Shown here: piece after piece, positions 1 through 5,574 of the stretch | Layout: each line of letters begins with the position of its first letter | Numbering within the stretch: the first letter of the stretch is position 1 | Source: a bacterium | GTDB lineage: Bacteria; Auribacterota; UBA3054; B51-G9 | Reading direction: 5' to 3' | DNA length: 5,574 nt | Assembly (NCBI GenBank): GCA_029939815.1 | Contig: JAOZSF010000054.1 | Span: 1-5,574 of the forward strand | Notes under the pieces: model-generated | Database searches by the model: none | What the model was told of the DNA's origin: nothing | What the model saw: the letters and a program-made list of their open reading frames with translations, nothing else | Translations under genes and position numbers: made by a program

Positions 1-488
1 AAATCTTTTTCTATTTTGACAGGATCCGTTTCTTTAGTCAAACCAATTTTACCGCTCAATCTTTTAACGTGTGTATCGACCGCGATACCTTCATTTTTAC
101 CGTAAGCGGTGCCGAGAATAATATTAGCTGTTTTTCTTGCCACACCCGGCAGGGAAACTAATTTTTCCATTTCATCGGGAACAATGCCATTAAATTCTTC
201 CGCTATTTTTTTTGCGGTCGCGATAATATTTTTGGATTTGTTTCTGTAAAATCCTGTTGAATGAATTTCATCCATAAATTCTTCTATATCCGCGTTCGCG
301 TAATCTGTCGCCGTTTTATATTTCTCAAAAAGCAAAGGCGTTACTTTGTTCACACGCTCATCTGTACATTGGGCTGAAAGGATTGTAGCCACAAGCAGTT
401 CAAGCGGATTAGAGAAATCCAAAGCGCAATGAATTTTCGGATAAGTTTTTTTAAGAAATTCATTTACTTTTTCAGCTTTTTTAATCAT
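1..488 (-). CDS. nth: Endonuclease III (DNA glycosylase/AP lyase), 3' end cut by window edge
   Basis: Base-excision repair enzyme that removes oxidised pyrimidines and cleaves the abasic site by beta-elimination. The frame opens with ATG at 488 and stays open for 162 codons to the edge, so about three quarters of a roughly 210-residue protein is present. Visible landmarks: LSAQCTD at residues 37-43 (with the conserved Gln that inserts into the DNA helix); the helix-hairpin-helix LPGVARKTAN at 113-122, carrying the catalytic Schiff-base lysine K119; and VDTH at 137-140, carrying the catalytic aspartate D138. All aligned by eye with E. coli Nth (K120, D138). The C-terminal four-cysteine [4Fe-4S] loop lies beyond the window, so its presence cannot be checked. 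The start is only 3 nt after the hldD stop and no clear Shine-Dalgarno is seen, suggesting translation coupled to hldD. The start fits the E. coli N-terminus in length. Family assignment is secure; a close MutY/Nth-like paralogue is unlikely given both catalytic residues. Confidence 0.95.
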   Translation of the reverse strand, partial: MIKKAEKVNEFLKKTYPKIHCALDFSNPLELLVATILSAQCTDERVNKVTPLLFEKYKTATDYANADIEEFMDEIHSTGFYRNKSKNIIATAKKIAEEFNGIVPDEMEKLVSLPGVARKTANIILGTAYGKNEGIAVDTHVKRLSGKIGLTKETDPVKIEKD

Positions 489-491
489 TTT

Positions 492-1466
492 TTATAAATA
501 CGGATTGCTTTTCATCAGATGATTTTGAATATAATCAGCTATGCTGTCTTCCAGAGACATGAACTCGTAGTCACAGCCCGCGCGCCTTAATTTTGTCAAA
601 TCAGCTTCCGTGAAGTATTGATATTTGCCTTTTAATTGTTCAGGCATATCAACATAATTAATTTTGCCTTTTACATCAAGCGCTTTGAACATAGCGTTTG
701 CAAGGTCATTCCATGACTGAGCTTTTCCGGTTCCTATATTATAAATTCCGCCAATATCAGGATGTTCAAGAAAATATCCCATGACATTTAATACATCTTT
801 AACATAAACGAAATCACGTGTCTGTCCCCCGTCCGAGTAATCAGGATGATAAGATTTAAAAAGACCGATTTCATGCTTGTCCCGCGCGTTGGGAAAAGCT
901 TTATGAACTAAGCTTCGCATACCTGCTTTATGGTATTCATTAGGACCGAAAACATTAAAAAATTTAAAACCCGTTAGCTTATGCTGCAAATTATTTTTCA
1001 GCACCCACAAATCGAAAAGATGTTTTGAATAACCATACATATTTAACGGACGGTATTCCGGAGTTTTTTCATCTTCATCTGAAAAGCCGAGCTCTCCGTC
1101 GCCATAAGTCGCGGCACTGCTTGCGTAAAAGAAATTTATATCATTTTCAAGACATACCTGAGCAAGAACTCTTGTGTACTGATAATTATTTTCCATTAAA
1201 TAATCAGCATCTGTTTCAGTTGTGGAGCTGCATGCACCGATATGGACGATGGAGTCCACTCTGCTCATATCGAACAAATCATTTGTAATTAAATCCAGGA
1301 AATCAGTTTTATCGATATAATCTTCAAACTTTTTGCCGACAAGATTTTTCCACTTATCTCCTTCGCGAAGATGATCAACAATTAAAATATCATCTATTCC
1401 CATCCGGTTCAACTTCCAGACGAAACAACTGCCTATAAAGCCCGCGCCACCTGTTACAATGATCAT
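492..1466 (-). CDS. hldD: ADP-L-glycero-D-manno-heptose 6-epimerase
   Basis: Cytoplasmic epimerase that converts ADP-D-glycero-beta-D-manno-heptose to the L-glycero form, the heptose donor for the LPS inner core. The protein has 324 residues (E. coli HldD has 310). It is an extended short-chain dehydrogenase/reductase: the Rossmann dinucleotide motif TGGAGFIG sits at 5-12, GACSSTTE at 78-84 region, SSAATYG at 116-122, and the catalytic YxxxK as Y144-G-Y-S-K148. His179-Lys180 match the region of the second E. coli active-site lysine (K178). LKGKYQYFTEADLTKLR near 278-294 closely resembles the E. coli C-terminal substrate-binding segment, which separates it from general UDP-sugar epimerases such as GalE. 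The start ATG overlaps the stop of the preceding membrane-protein gene by ATGA and has a strong ribosome binding site. It implies a Gram-negative cell with heptose-containing LPS or a related glycan. The other heptose genes (gmhA, hldE, gmhB) are not in this window. Confidence 0.96.
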   Translation of the reverse strand: MIIVTGGAGFIGSCFVWKLNRMGIDDILIVDHLREGDKWKNLVGKKFEDYIDKTDFLDLITNDLFDMSRVDSIVHIGACSSTTETDADYLMENNYQYTRVLAQVCLENDINFFYASSAATYGDGELGFSDEDEKTPEYRPLNMYGYSKHLFDLWVLKNNLQHKLTGFKFFNVFGPNEYHKAGMRSLVHKAFPNARDKHEIGLFKSYHPDYSDGGQTRDFVYVKDVLNVMGYFLEHPDIGGIYNIGTGKAQSWNDLANAMFKALDVKGKINYVDMPEQLKGKYQYFTEADLTKLRRAGCDYEFMSLEDSIADYIQNHLMKSNPYL

Positions 1467-1891
1467 GATTTCTCCTTATTAAAATAGAAAGCGATTAAAT
1501 AATGAATTAAAGTAGTTGCAAAGTAAGAAATTACCATTGCAAAAAGCAAAGCTCTTTTTGACATAAATGCCATTCCATCCATAATAACACCATACCGCCA
1601 GCAAGCAAGCAATCCGAGAAAGAAAAGGAATGAAAAGATCGCGAAATTTACTGCCGGAACTTTCGCGCATTTTATCATTTTTTTGCTGCTGTAAAAGCCG
1701 CTTGTCAGTGCAAGCAAAAAATAAGTTACCGCAGCAAAGAGACCAGCCTGCCAATATCTTTGCGATGCCCATTGAGATGCTGCCGCGTCAAAAAGCGGAC
1801 TTCGAATCATGATTATTCTCAAGACAGGCAATGAACCGGCAAGAATAATAAAATCAGCCAAAACAGCAGTTATTAAAATTAATAATTTCAT
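1463..1891 (-). CDS. Small integral membrane protein, four predicted helices, function unknown
   Basis: I do not recognise the family. The 142-residue protein is strongly hydrophobic, with four likely membrane segments at about residues 3-22, 48-66, 80-98 and 113-136. The first could double as an uncleaved signal anchor. The loops are short; basic patches occur at 70-77 (SKKMIKCAK region) and at the C-terminus (NKEKS). The 23-47 stretch between helices 1 and 2 is the longest loop and is mildly amphipathic (RSPLFDAAASQWASQRYW). There is no visible enzymatic motif. The ATG overlaps the stop of the GH42-like gene by ATGA (1888-1891), and its own stop overlaps the hldD start by ATGA (1463-1466), so it is translationally coupled on both sides. 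That location suggests a cell-envelope role, but this is context only. The +strand and second minus-frame readings of this segment show no protein-like character. Confidence 0.8.
   Translation of the reverse strand: MKLLILITAVLADFIILAGSLPVLRIIMIRSPLFDAAASQWASQRYWQAGLFAAVTYFLLALTSGFYSSKKMIKCAKVPAVNFAIFSFLFFLGLLACWRYGVIMDGMAFMSKRALLFAMVISYFATTLIHYLIAFYFNKEKS
1472..1477 (-). promoter_or_regulatory. Strong ribosome binding site of hldD
   Basis: On the minus strand AAGGAG stands 5 nt before the hldD ATG at 1466, inside the last codons of the upstream membrane-protein gene. It is one of the best Shine-Dalgarno sequences in the window and confirms the start that gives the canonical MIIVTGGAGF N-terminus. 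Together with the ATGA overlap it allows both re-initiation and independent loading of ribosomes on hldD. Confidence 0.8.
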
Positions 1892-3996
1892 TTCTTTATA
1901 AATTCAAGCGTAAGCATCTCATTACTTGAAACAGTAAATTCCTGAGAAAGCTTCTTTATTTTTGTTTCTTCACCGGTTGACCAGTTAACAGCATGAGAAT
2001 AAAGTTCTTTATCCCATTCCGTTTCCACCTTCGCCATCGCCGGAACATTTGTCAAATTAACCATAATGAACAAATCACTTTCATCACCTTCCAGCCATCT
2101 GCAATGAACTGCGCTTGCGTTAGTTTTAATTTTCGGTTTTATACCCGCGTAAGGCAGGGATGCGCAAATCAGATCCGCGGCACGAGAATCATCTGTATCG
2201 AGATATCCTATTGAAGGGTTTGTTCCTATGAGCCGCGTTTTTCCGGCACCAAAATTATTATCAACAACAGCGACTTCGCTTGTCAAATAATTTCCTATTG
2301 GAGTTCCGGTTGTCGGCTGAAGAAATGACTGCATATTCGCGCACGGATAATGTTTATTTCTGCCAGAAATAACGGGTGCTGTCTTTGTGTCAGTAATCAT
2401 TTCAGCTACATCATTTTCAATGCATCCAAACATTTCCTTTAAAATCCCGGGCGGAATACTTGCATTTCTAAAACCGGAAAAACTAAATTTGCCGGGGCAT
2501 GCTTCCGATACGAGCACGCCGCCTGATTTCACGTAATCAGCAAGAATTTCAATATCATTTCCACTCAGTAAAAGCGGCCACGGCATATATACAACTTTTT
2601 GACCTTCCAGTTGATCTATTCTCACGAAATCCACGAGAATATTTCTATCAAAAAAAGCTTTATAAGCTCCTTTAACGGCATTTTTATAAAATTCCGCGGA
2701 ACCGTTTTCAGTTACATAATTGAAATTTGCTGATTCAGGTAATATAAGTATCGCAACATCCGCCTTAGGCAAAGTGAAAGAGCCAATATGAGGATGTTCT
2801 TTTATTAACTTAGATAACCGTGCAACAGCATCTGTTCGCTCATTTAATTCACCGGTAAGAGTTGTTAATCCATAACCTTCTGCTTCGTGACCTGAAGTTT
2901 GCGGCCGCCACGAGCGGTAACAAATCGTTTTTACATTTCCGGCTAAAGCCGCCCAATTATTCAACTGAACAAATCCCGCTGAATGACCTGATTCTTTTTG
3001 CATTGTTCGACTTGCAAAGGGGCCGATACGCAGTTGACTCAGTCCATACGGTTTCCCTCTTGCCGCGCTTCTTGCGAAATCGGAACCAAAGAACAGCAGA
3101 TACGCGCTTTTTTTTCCTTCAACAACCTGCGCGTTAGTAAATCCCCATTCATCAACCATCGCTGCGCATGCATGATCATCGCAGGCGAGTTGCGGCTGCA
3201 GAGCATCATCGAGCCCGATGTGAGCGGTAAGTTTCCCTCTAAAACCTGCACCTCGTAAATTTTGTATTCGCCATTTCAGCATTGATTTCTGCCGCCAATA
3301 AAGAAATCTGCACCAATCAAGTTCGTTAGGAAAAGTGCCAAAGAAGCGCGGTGGTTTTAGTTGATTCCAATCGGTAAATTTTCTTTTCCATGCTGAATTA
3401 AGGTTTTGAATATCCTGATTATATTTATCTTTCAGCCATTCAATAAAAGCAGCGCTCGTTGCACGGCAATAACAAAATCTTTCTTTATTTATCGGAGCGT
3501 GGAACGCCGGAGGAAAAGATATTCCCGACCAGACTTCAACAGCAGAAACAGTATTTTGCGACTCGGCAAATTCACCGAATTTTCTTATAAATTTTGAGGC
3601 TAATTCTTTGGCTGCTTCATTATCAAAACAAACGCCAGGCCAGCCGCCATATTGATAACGCGTTTTCGCATAAGGATGAAGCGGCTGATTTTTTTGATTG
3701 ACATAAAGCCAGTCCTGATGCTCCGCTGACACCCATTCAGGCGCGCTTTCAAGTATCATTCCAAGTTGGACTTCAAGTCCCGCTTCACCTGCTTTATCGA
3801 TAAATTCTTTCAATTCGGTAAAGTCAAATTTATCCGGGGCCGTATGTATCCAGCTCCACGCCGCAATGGCATGAACGCAGGAGATACCTGTTTCGGTCAT
3901 ACGCGCAAAATCAGTTTTCCAGTTTTCCTTTTCGGAAAATCCGGGAACATAATAATGGGCGCCGAGAACACATTTATTATTATTTCCAGTAAGCAT
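1888..3996 (-). CDS. GH42 beta-galactosidase-like protein, apparently lacking both catalytic glutamates
   Basis: A 702-residue cytoplasmic protein (no signal peptide) with GH42 architecture. The N-terminal TIM barrel covers about residues 10-400: LGAHYY at 11-16, FDF at 57-59, APEW at 85-88, a CYC pair at 175-177, the ARSAARGKPYG stretch at 308-318, and a closing YRSWRP at 360-365 followed by EAEGYGLTTLTGE. A trimerisation-type flavodoxin/amidotransferase-like domain covers about 410-610 (ADVAILILPES at 412-422, YVKSGGVLVSEACPG at 488-502), then a small beta domain ends the protein. Known active members carry a glutamate acid/base after strand 4 in W-[NS]-E and a nucleophile in [WF]-x-x-E-L/xQ. 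Here these read W156-S-G158 and L-S-Q321-L, so hydrolysis looks lost. Retained fold and length argue against a decaying pseudogene. The only usable start, ATG 3996, lies 17 nt inside the toxin gene, with no clear Shine-Dalgarno; an in-frame stop precedes it. The substrate or ligand is unknown. Family call is firm, inactivity is inferred from a by-eye alignment. Confidence 0.85.
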   Translation of the reverse strand: MLTGNNNKCVLGAHYYVPGFSEKENWKTDFARMTETGISCVHAIAAWSWIHTAPDKFDFTELKEFIDKAGEAGLEVQLGMILESAPEWVSAEHQDWLYVNQKNQPLHPYAKTRYQYGGWPGVCFDNEAAKELASKFIRKFGEFAESQNTVSAVEVWSGISFPPAFHAPINKERFCYCRATSAAFIEWLKDKYNQDIQNLNSAWKRKFTDWNQLKPPRFFGTFPNELDWCRFLYWRQKSMLKWRIQNLRGAGFRGKLTAHIGLDDALQPQLACDDHACAAMVDEWGFTNAQVVEGKKSAYLLFFGSDFARSAARGKPYGLSQLRIGPFASRTMQKESGHSAGFVQLNNWAALAGNVKTICYRSWRPQTSGHEAEGYGLTTLTGELNERTDAVARLSKLIKEHPHIGSFTLPKADVAILILPESANFNYVTENGSAEFYKNAVKGAYKAFFDRNILVDFVRIDQLEGQKVVYMPWPLLLSGNDIEILADYVKSGGVLVSEACPGKFSFSGFRNASIPPGILKEMFGCIENDVAEMITDTKTAPVISGRNKHYPCANMQSFLQPTTGTPIGNYLTSEVAVVDNNFGAGKTRLIGTNPSIGYLDTDDSRAADLICASLPYAGIKPKIKTNASAVHCRWLEGDESDLFIMVNLTNVPAMAKVETEWDKELYSHAVNWSTGEETKIKKLSQEFTVSSNEMLTLEFIKK

Positions 3997-4357
3997 TATG
4001 ATAATTTTTTAATATTTGTGAGTCTTTTGTTATTAATATATCATTGCCAACTGATGCTGCACCAACTATCATTCTGTCAAACGGGTCTCTGGTCCACGTT
4101 TGTAATAAAGAAACATTAACAACATCTTCAAATGAAACATTTGATATTTGAAGACCAATTGATGCTTTCAATGAATTAATAATAAGTAATGCGTCAGTTT
4201 TTATTCTATTTATTTCACGTAAATATTGAAGCTCAAGTACCGTAGCCGGACAAATAAAAAGATCATTCTTTTCTATTACTTCTAATGTTTTTTTAGAGAA
4301 ACGTGAAATCTCACAATTGTAAAGCCAAACAACTATATGAGTATCAAGGTAAATCAT
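3980..4357 (-). CDS. vapC: VapC-like PIN-domain ribonuclease toxin
   Basis: Toxin of a type II toxin-antitoxin module; PIN toxins of this kind are Mg-dependent ribonucleases that act on RNA in the cytoplasm (tRNA or rRNA in studied cases; target here unknown). At 125 residues it has the usual family length. The acidic active site is complete: D5 in YLDTH, E42 in TVLELQYL, D91 and D94 in RDPFDR, and D112 in ITKD. The RDPFDR motif and the LDTH..VW start resemble the Sll0205-like PIN subgroup, whose partners are usually Phd/YefM-type antitoxins, as here. The ATG overlaps the antitoxin stop by 14 nt, and AAAGGA lies 8 nt upstream (4366-4371), giving coupled translation. The C-terminus (NYHNAYW) looks like a natural family end rather than a truncation. 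The gene is AT-rich relative to its neighbours, consistent with horizontal acquisition. Confidence 0.92.
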   Translation of the reverse strand: MIYLDTHIVVWLYNCEISRFSKKTLEVIEKNDLFICPATVLELQYLREINRIKTDALLIINSLKASIGLQISNVSFEDVVNVSLLQTWTRDPFDRMIVGAASVGNDILITKDSQILKNYHNAYWK

Positions 4358-4574
4358 TTTTCCATTCCTTTATCCAATCTATATGAATTATAGATTCAGG
4401 AGGGCAATTCAAACAATCGTGTTTGGTCAGCCGATCAAGTTTTCTGGGCTTTTGCTTAAGAGAAACTTCTAATATTTTATTATTTTTTTTGATCTTAAGC
4501 GAATGTCCTGTTTCTATGACATCATCAAGTAACTTATATAAATTACTCCTAAATTTTGTAGCATTTACAATCAT
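4344..4574 (-). CDS. Phd/YefM-type antitoxin partner of the PIN toxin
   Basis: A 76-residue antitoxin that should bind the PIN toxin through its C-terminus and DNA through its N-terminus. The N-terminal part (MIVNATKFRSNLYKLLDDV, residues 1-19) followed by ETGHSLKIKKNNKILEV has the Phd/YefM pattern of a helix, then two strands. The tail ends in HIDWIKEWKNDLP, the tryptophan-rich toxin-binding end seen in partners of Sll0205-like PIN toxins. I choose ATG 4574: GAGGA sits 5 nt upstream and the protein then begins exactly at the family N-terminus. A longer frame could start at GTG 4607, but that codon lies in the operator about 4 nt after the expected transcription start and would leave no room for a leader. 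A CxxC (C54, C57) is present, of unknown meaning. It overlaps the toxin by 14 nt and probably represses its own promoter just upstream. Confidence 0.88.
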   Translation of the reverse strand: MIVNATKFRSNLYKLLDDVIETGHSLKIKKNNKILEVSLKQKPRKLDRLTKHDCLNCPPESIIHIDWIKEWKNDLP

Positions 4575-4579
4575 AATTT

Positions 4580-4584
4580 TCCTC
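4580..4584 (-). promoter_or_regulatory. Ribosome binding site that sets the antitoxin start
   Basis: GAGGA on the minus strand stands 5 nt before ATG 4574. No comparable sequence precedes the alternative GTG at 4607. With a transcription start near 4611 this gives a leader of about 37 nt. Confidence 0.75.
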
Positions 4585-4607
4585 AAAAGAATGTTTAAAC
4601 AATTCAC

Positions 4608-4633
4608 GTACGTTTATATTATATCATACGTAC
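4608..4633. promoter_or_regulatory. Inverted-repeat operator around the -10 box (probable autoregulation site)
   Basis: On the plus strand GTACGTTT (4608-4615) and ATACGTAC (4626-4633) form an inverted repeat with 7 of 8 matching positions and a 10-nt AT-rich spacer. Arm centres are 18 bp apart. One arm lies in the -35/-10 spacer and the other covers the expected transcription start, so a bound repressor would block RNA polymerase. The inner arm also belongs to a perfect 8-bp palindrome ACGTACGT at 4606-4613. Phd/YefM antitoxins typically bind such palindromes as dimers; binding here is inferred. Confidence 0.7.
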
Positions 4634-4646
4634 CTTGTTTTGTCAA
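4618..4646 (-). promoter_or_regulatory. Consensus sigma-70 promoter of the toxin-antitoxin module
   Basis: On the minus strand a perfect -35 box TTGACA (4646-4641) and a perfect -10 box TATAAT (4623-4618) are separated by exactly 17 nt. The -10 box is also preceded by TGA, an extended -10 element. The expected transcription start is near 4611. The -35 box contains the TGA stop codon of cdsA, so the promoter sits directly on the end of that gene. Such a strong promoter makes sense if it is normally repressed by the antitoxin-toxin complex. With no terminator visible downstream it could also transcribe the GH42-like gene, the membrane protein, hldD and nth. Confidence 0.88.
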
Positions 4647-5545
4647 TTCACATTCTCAAGCACTTTCATAAATAAATACATCGCAGGCGCGGGAAAAAGT
4701 AAACTGTCAATTACATCAAGCACCCCGCCCATTCCGGGAATATAACCTCCCGAATCTTTTACTTTAGCATCTCGCTTCCAAATTGATTCCGCCAAATCGC
4801 CGAACTGCCCGAGTATACTCAATGAACCGCCAATCAACAATCCCAAAGCGGCAACGAGAATCGTACTGTCACTTTTAAACAGCGTTTCACTTAATTTAAT
4901 AAACATCGGGTGAACAGACGGAAGTGTTGAGGCAAGAATCGCGCCGAGTGTCGAAGCGAAAATTACTCCGCCAATGAAACCTTCGACCGTTTTTTTTGGA
5001 CTGATTTTCGGAACAAGTTTATGTTTTCCGAACCACGTGCCATAAAAATAAGCGCCGATGTCCGTACTTTTGACTACAACAACAAAGAACAAAAAGAAAA
5101 ATCTTCCGTCCATAAAATCAGCGCCGCGCCACAAAATAATTCTCATTATAAATGCGAGCAGCCAGGTTACGTAAATAAAACCGGCGAGTGATGACGCGAT
5201 TGTAGAAAGCGCGGTATCTATTTTTTGTCTTGCAACAATAATTATTGTAGCGGTTAAAATTGCGAGAAAAATCGGCATTAACGCTAAATCTTCCACTTGC
5301 AGTTTAGTTTTCAGCGAAACAAAGTATATTGTGAAAATGTATATTATGGAAAAACAAACTCCCCACTTGCGGAGGGGCTGATATCCTTTTTGTTCCATAA
5401 AATAATAAAACTCAAGAAGCCCTATTGAAGCAATAAAAGAAATCGTTGTCGGAAGAAATATATTCGACCACCCGCGTGAAAACATTACAATCAACACGAG
5501 AGAAGTGATAAGAACGCTTGCGCTCATTAATCGGTATTTAAGCAT
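4643..5545 (-). CDS. cdsA: Phosphatidate cytidylyltransferase (CDP-diglyceride synthase)
   Basis: Inner-membrane enzyme that makes CDP-diacylglycerol from phosphatidic acid and CTP, the branch point for phosphatidylglycerol, cardiolipin and phosphatidylethanolamine synthesis. The 300-residue protein starts MLKYRLMSASVLI, nearly identical to the E. coli CdsA N-terminus (285 residues), which fixes the start. It is hydrophobic throughout with about eight membrane segments. Family motifs: KSTDIGAYFYG at 159-169, FGKHKLVPKISPKKTVEG at 172-189, and the signature region from GD at 249-250 through SIWKRD (254-259), KDSGG (263-267), PGMGG (270-274) and D277-V-I-D280-S. The metal/substrate aspartates are kept, while the textbook PGHGG and DRxD positions are Met272 and Val278. 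GAAGAA upstream is a weak ribosome binding site. In many bacteria cdsA follows uppS; only 29 bases remain before the edge, too few to identify an upstream gene. Its stop codon is part of the next module's -35 box, and no terminator follows. Confidence 0.96.
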   Translation of the reverse strand: MLKYRLMSASVLITSLVLIVMFSRGWSNIFLPTTISFIASIGLLEFYYFMEQKGYQPLRKWGVCFSIIYIFTIYFVSLKTKLQVEDLALMPIFLAILTATIIIVARQKIDTALSTIASSLAGFIYVTWLLAFIMRIILWRGADFMDGRFFFLFFVVVVKSTDIGAYFYGTWFGKHKLVPKISPKKTVEGFIGGVIFASTLGAILASTLPSVHPMFIKLSETLFKSDSTILVAALGLLIGGSLSILGQFGDLAESIWKRDAKVKDSGGYIPGMGGVLDVIDSLLFPAPAMYLFMKVLENVN

Positions 5546-5574
5546 AAAAAAGTTCTTCGTTAATCGTTATTTGT

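Noticed and set aside
1479..1772. Second minus-strand frame of 97 codons inside the membrane-protein gene
   Set aside because: It lies wholly within the 142-residue gene in another frame, has a composition of scattered Cys/Phe/Leu with no motif, and lacks a ribosome binding site; the overlapping frame has ATGA coupling at both ends.
3039..3251. Minus-strand 70-codon frame and plus-strand frames of 60-117 codons opposite the GH42, hldD, toxin and antitoxin genes
   Set aside because: They are antisense or out-of-frame readings of well-supported genes, with no recognisable domain and no good start signals.
4344..4607. Longer antitoxin frame starting at GTG 4607
   Set aside because: The GTG lies in the operator about 4 nt after the expected transcription start and has no ribosome binding site; ATG 4574 has GAGGA and matches the family N-terminus.
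3980..4646. Target-site duplication or attachment repeats bounding the toxin-antitoxin module
   Set aside because: I compared the cdsA end and the toxin/GH42 junction by eye and found no convincing direct repeat, so the mechanism of insertion remains unknown.
5538..5574. Tail of an upstream gene (possibly uppS) before cdsA
   Set aside because: Two minus-strand frames end here, one with TAA at 5562-5560 and one open to TAA at 5540-5538 overlapping the cdsA start. With at most 11 codons visible and no recognisable C-terminal motif, neither can be supported.
1..5574. CRISPR array, tRNA/rRNA gene, insertion-sequence ends or a rho-independent terminator
   Set aside because: No regularly spaced direct repeats, no tRNA-like cloverleaf arms or rRNA sequence, no transposase or terminal inverted repeats, and no GC-rich hairpin followed by a T run at any gene end were seen on either strand by eye.

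Overview
The window is almost wholly coding, and every gene I can support lies on the minus strand, so it reads biologically from position 5574 down to 1. It looks like chromosomal DNA from a Gram-negative bacterium: hldD makes the activated heptose used in the LPS inner core, and cdsA and nth are ordinary housekeeping genes. The CdsA signature variant (PGMGG...DVID in place of PGHGG...DRxD) and a large non-secreted GH42-type protein remind me of the Planctomycetes-Verrucomicrobia-Chlamydiae/Lentisphaerae breadth of lineages. That placement is an inference from motif impressions and is weak.

Order of transcription: (1) cdsA, phosphatidate cytidylyltransferase, 5545-4643. (2) A type II toxin-antitoxin module: a Phd/YefM-like antitoxin (start reassigned to 4574) and a VapC-like PIN-domain toxin (4357-3980). 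It has its own near-perfect sigma-70 promoter, whose -35 box contains the cdsA stop codon, and an inverted-repeat operator around the -10 box. (3) A 702-residue GH42 beta-galactosidase-like protein (3996-1888) whose first codons lie inside the toxin gene. (4) A small four-helix membrane protein of unknown function (1891-1463). (5) hldD, ADP-glycero-manno-heptose 6-epimerase (1466-492). (6) The first 162 codons of nth, endonuclease III (488 to the window edge).

The genes are packed as an operon: toxin and GH42 overlap by 17 nt, GH42/membrane protein and membrane protein/hldD each overlap by ATGA, and hldD and nth are 3 nt apart. No terminator is visible between the toxin-antitoxin promoter and the left edge, so that promoter could drive everything downstream, including heptose synthesis and DNA repair. 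No gene-free stretch exceeds about 70 bases.

The two most notable observations are these. The GH42-like protein appears to have lost both catalytic glutamates (Gly158 and Gln321 at the expected places), so it is probably a pseudoenzyme or carbohydrate-binding protein. The AT-rich toxin-antitoxin module appears to have been inserted between cdsA and the GH42 gene, supplying the latter's start codon and probably its promoter.
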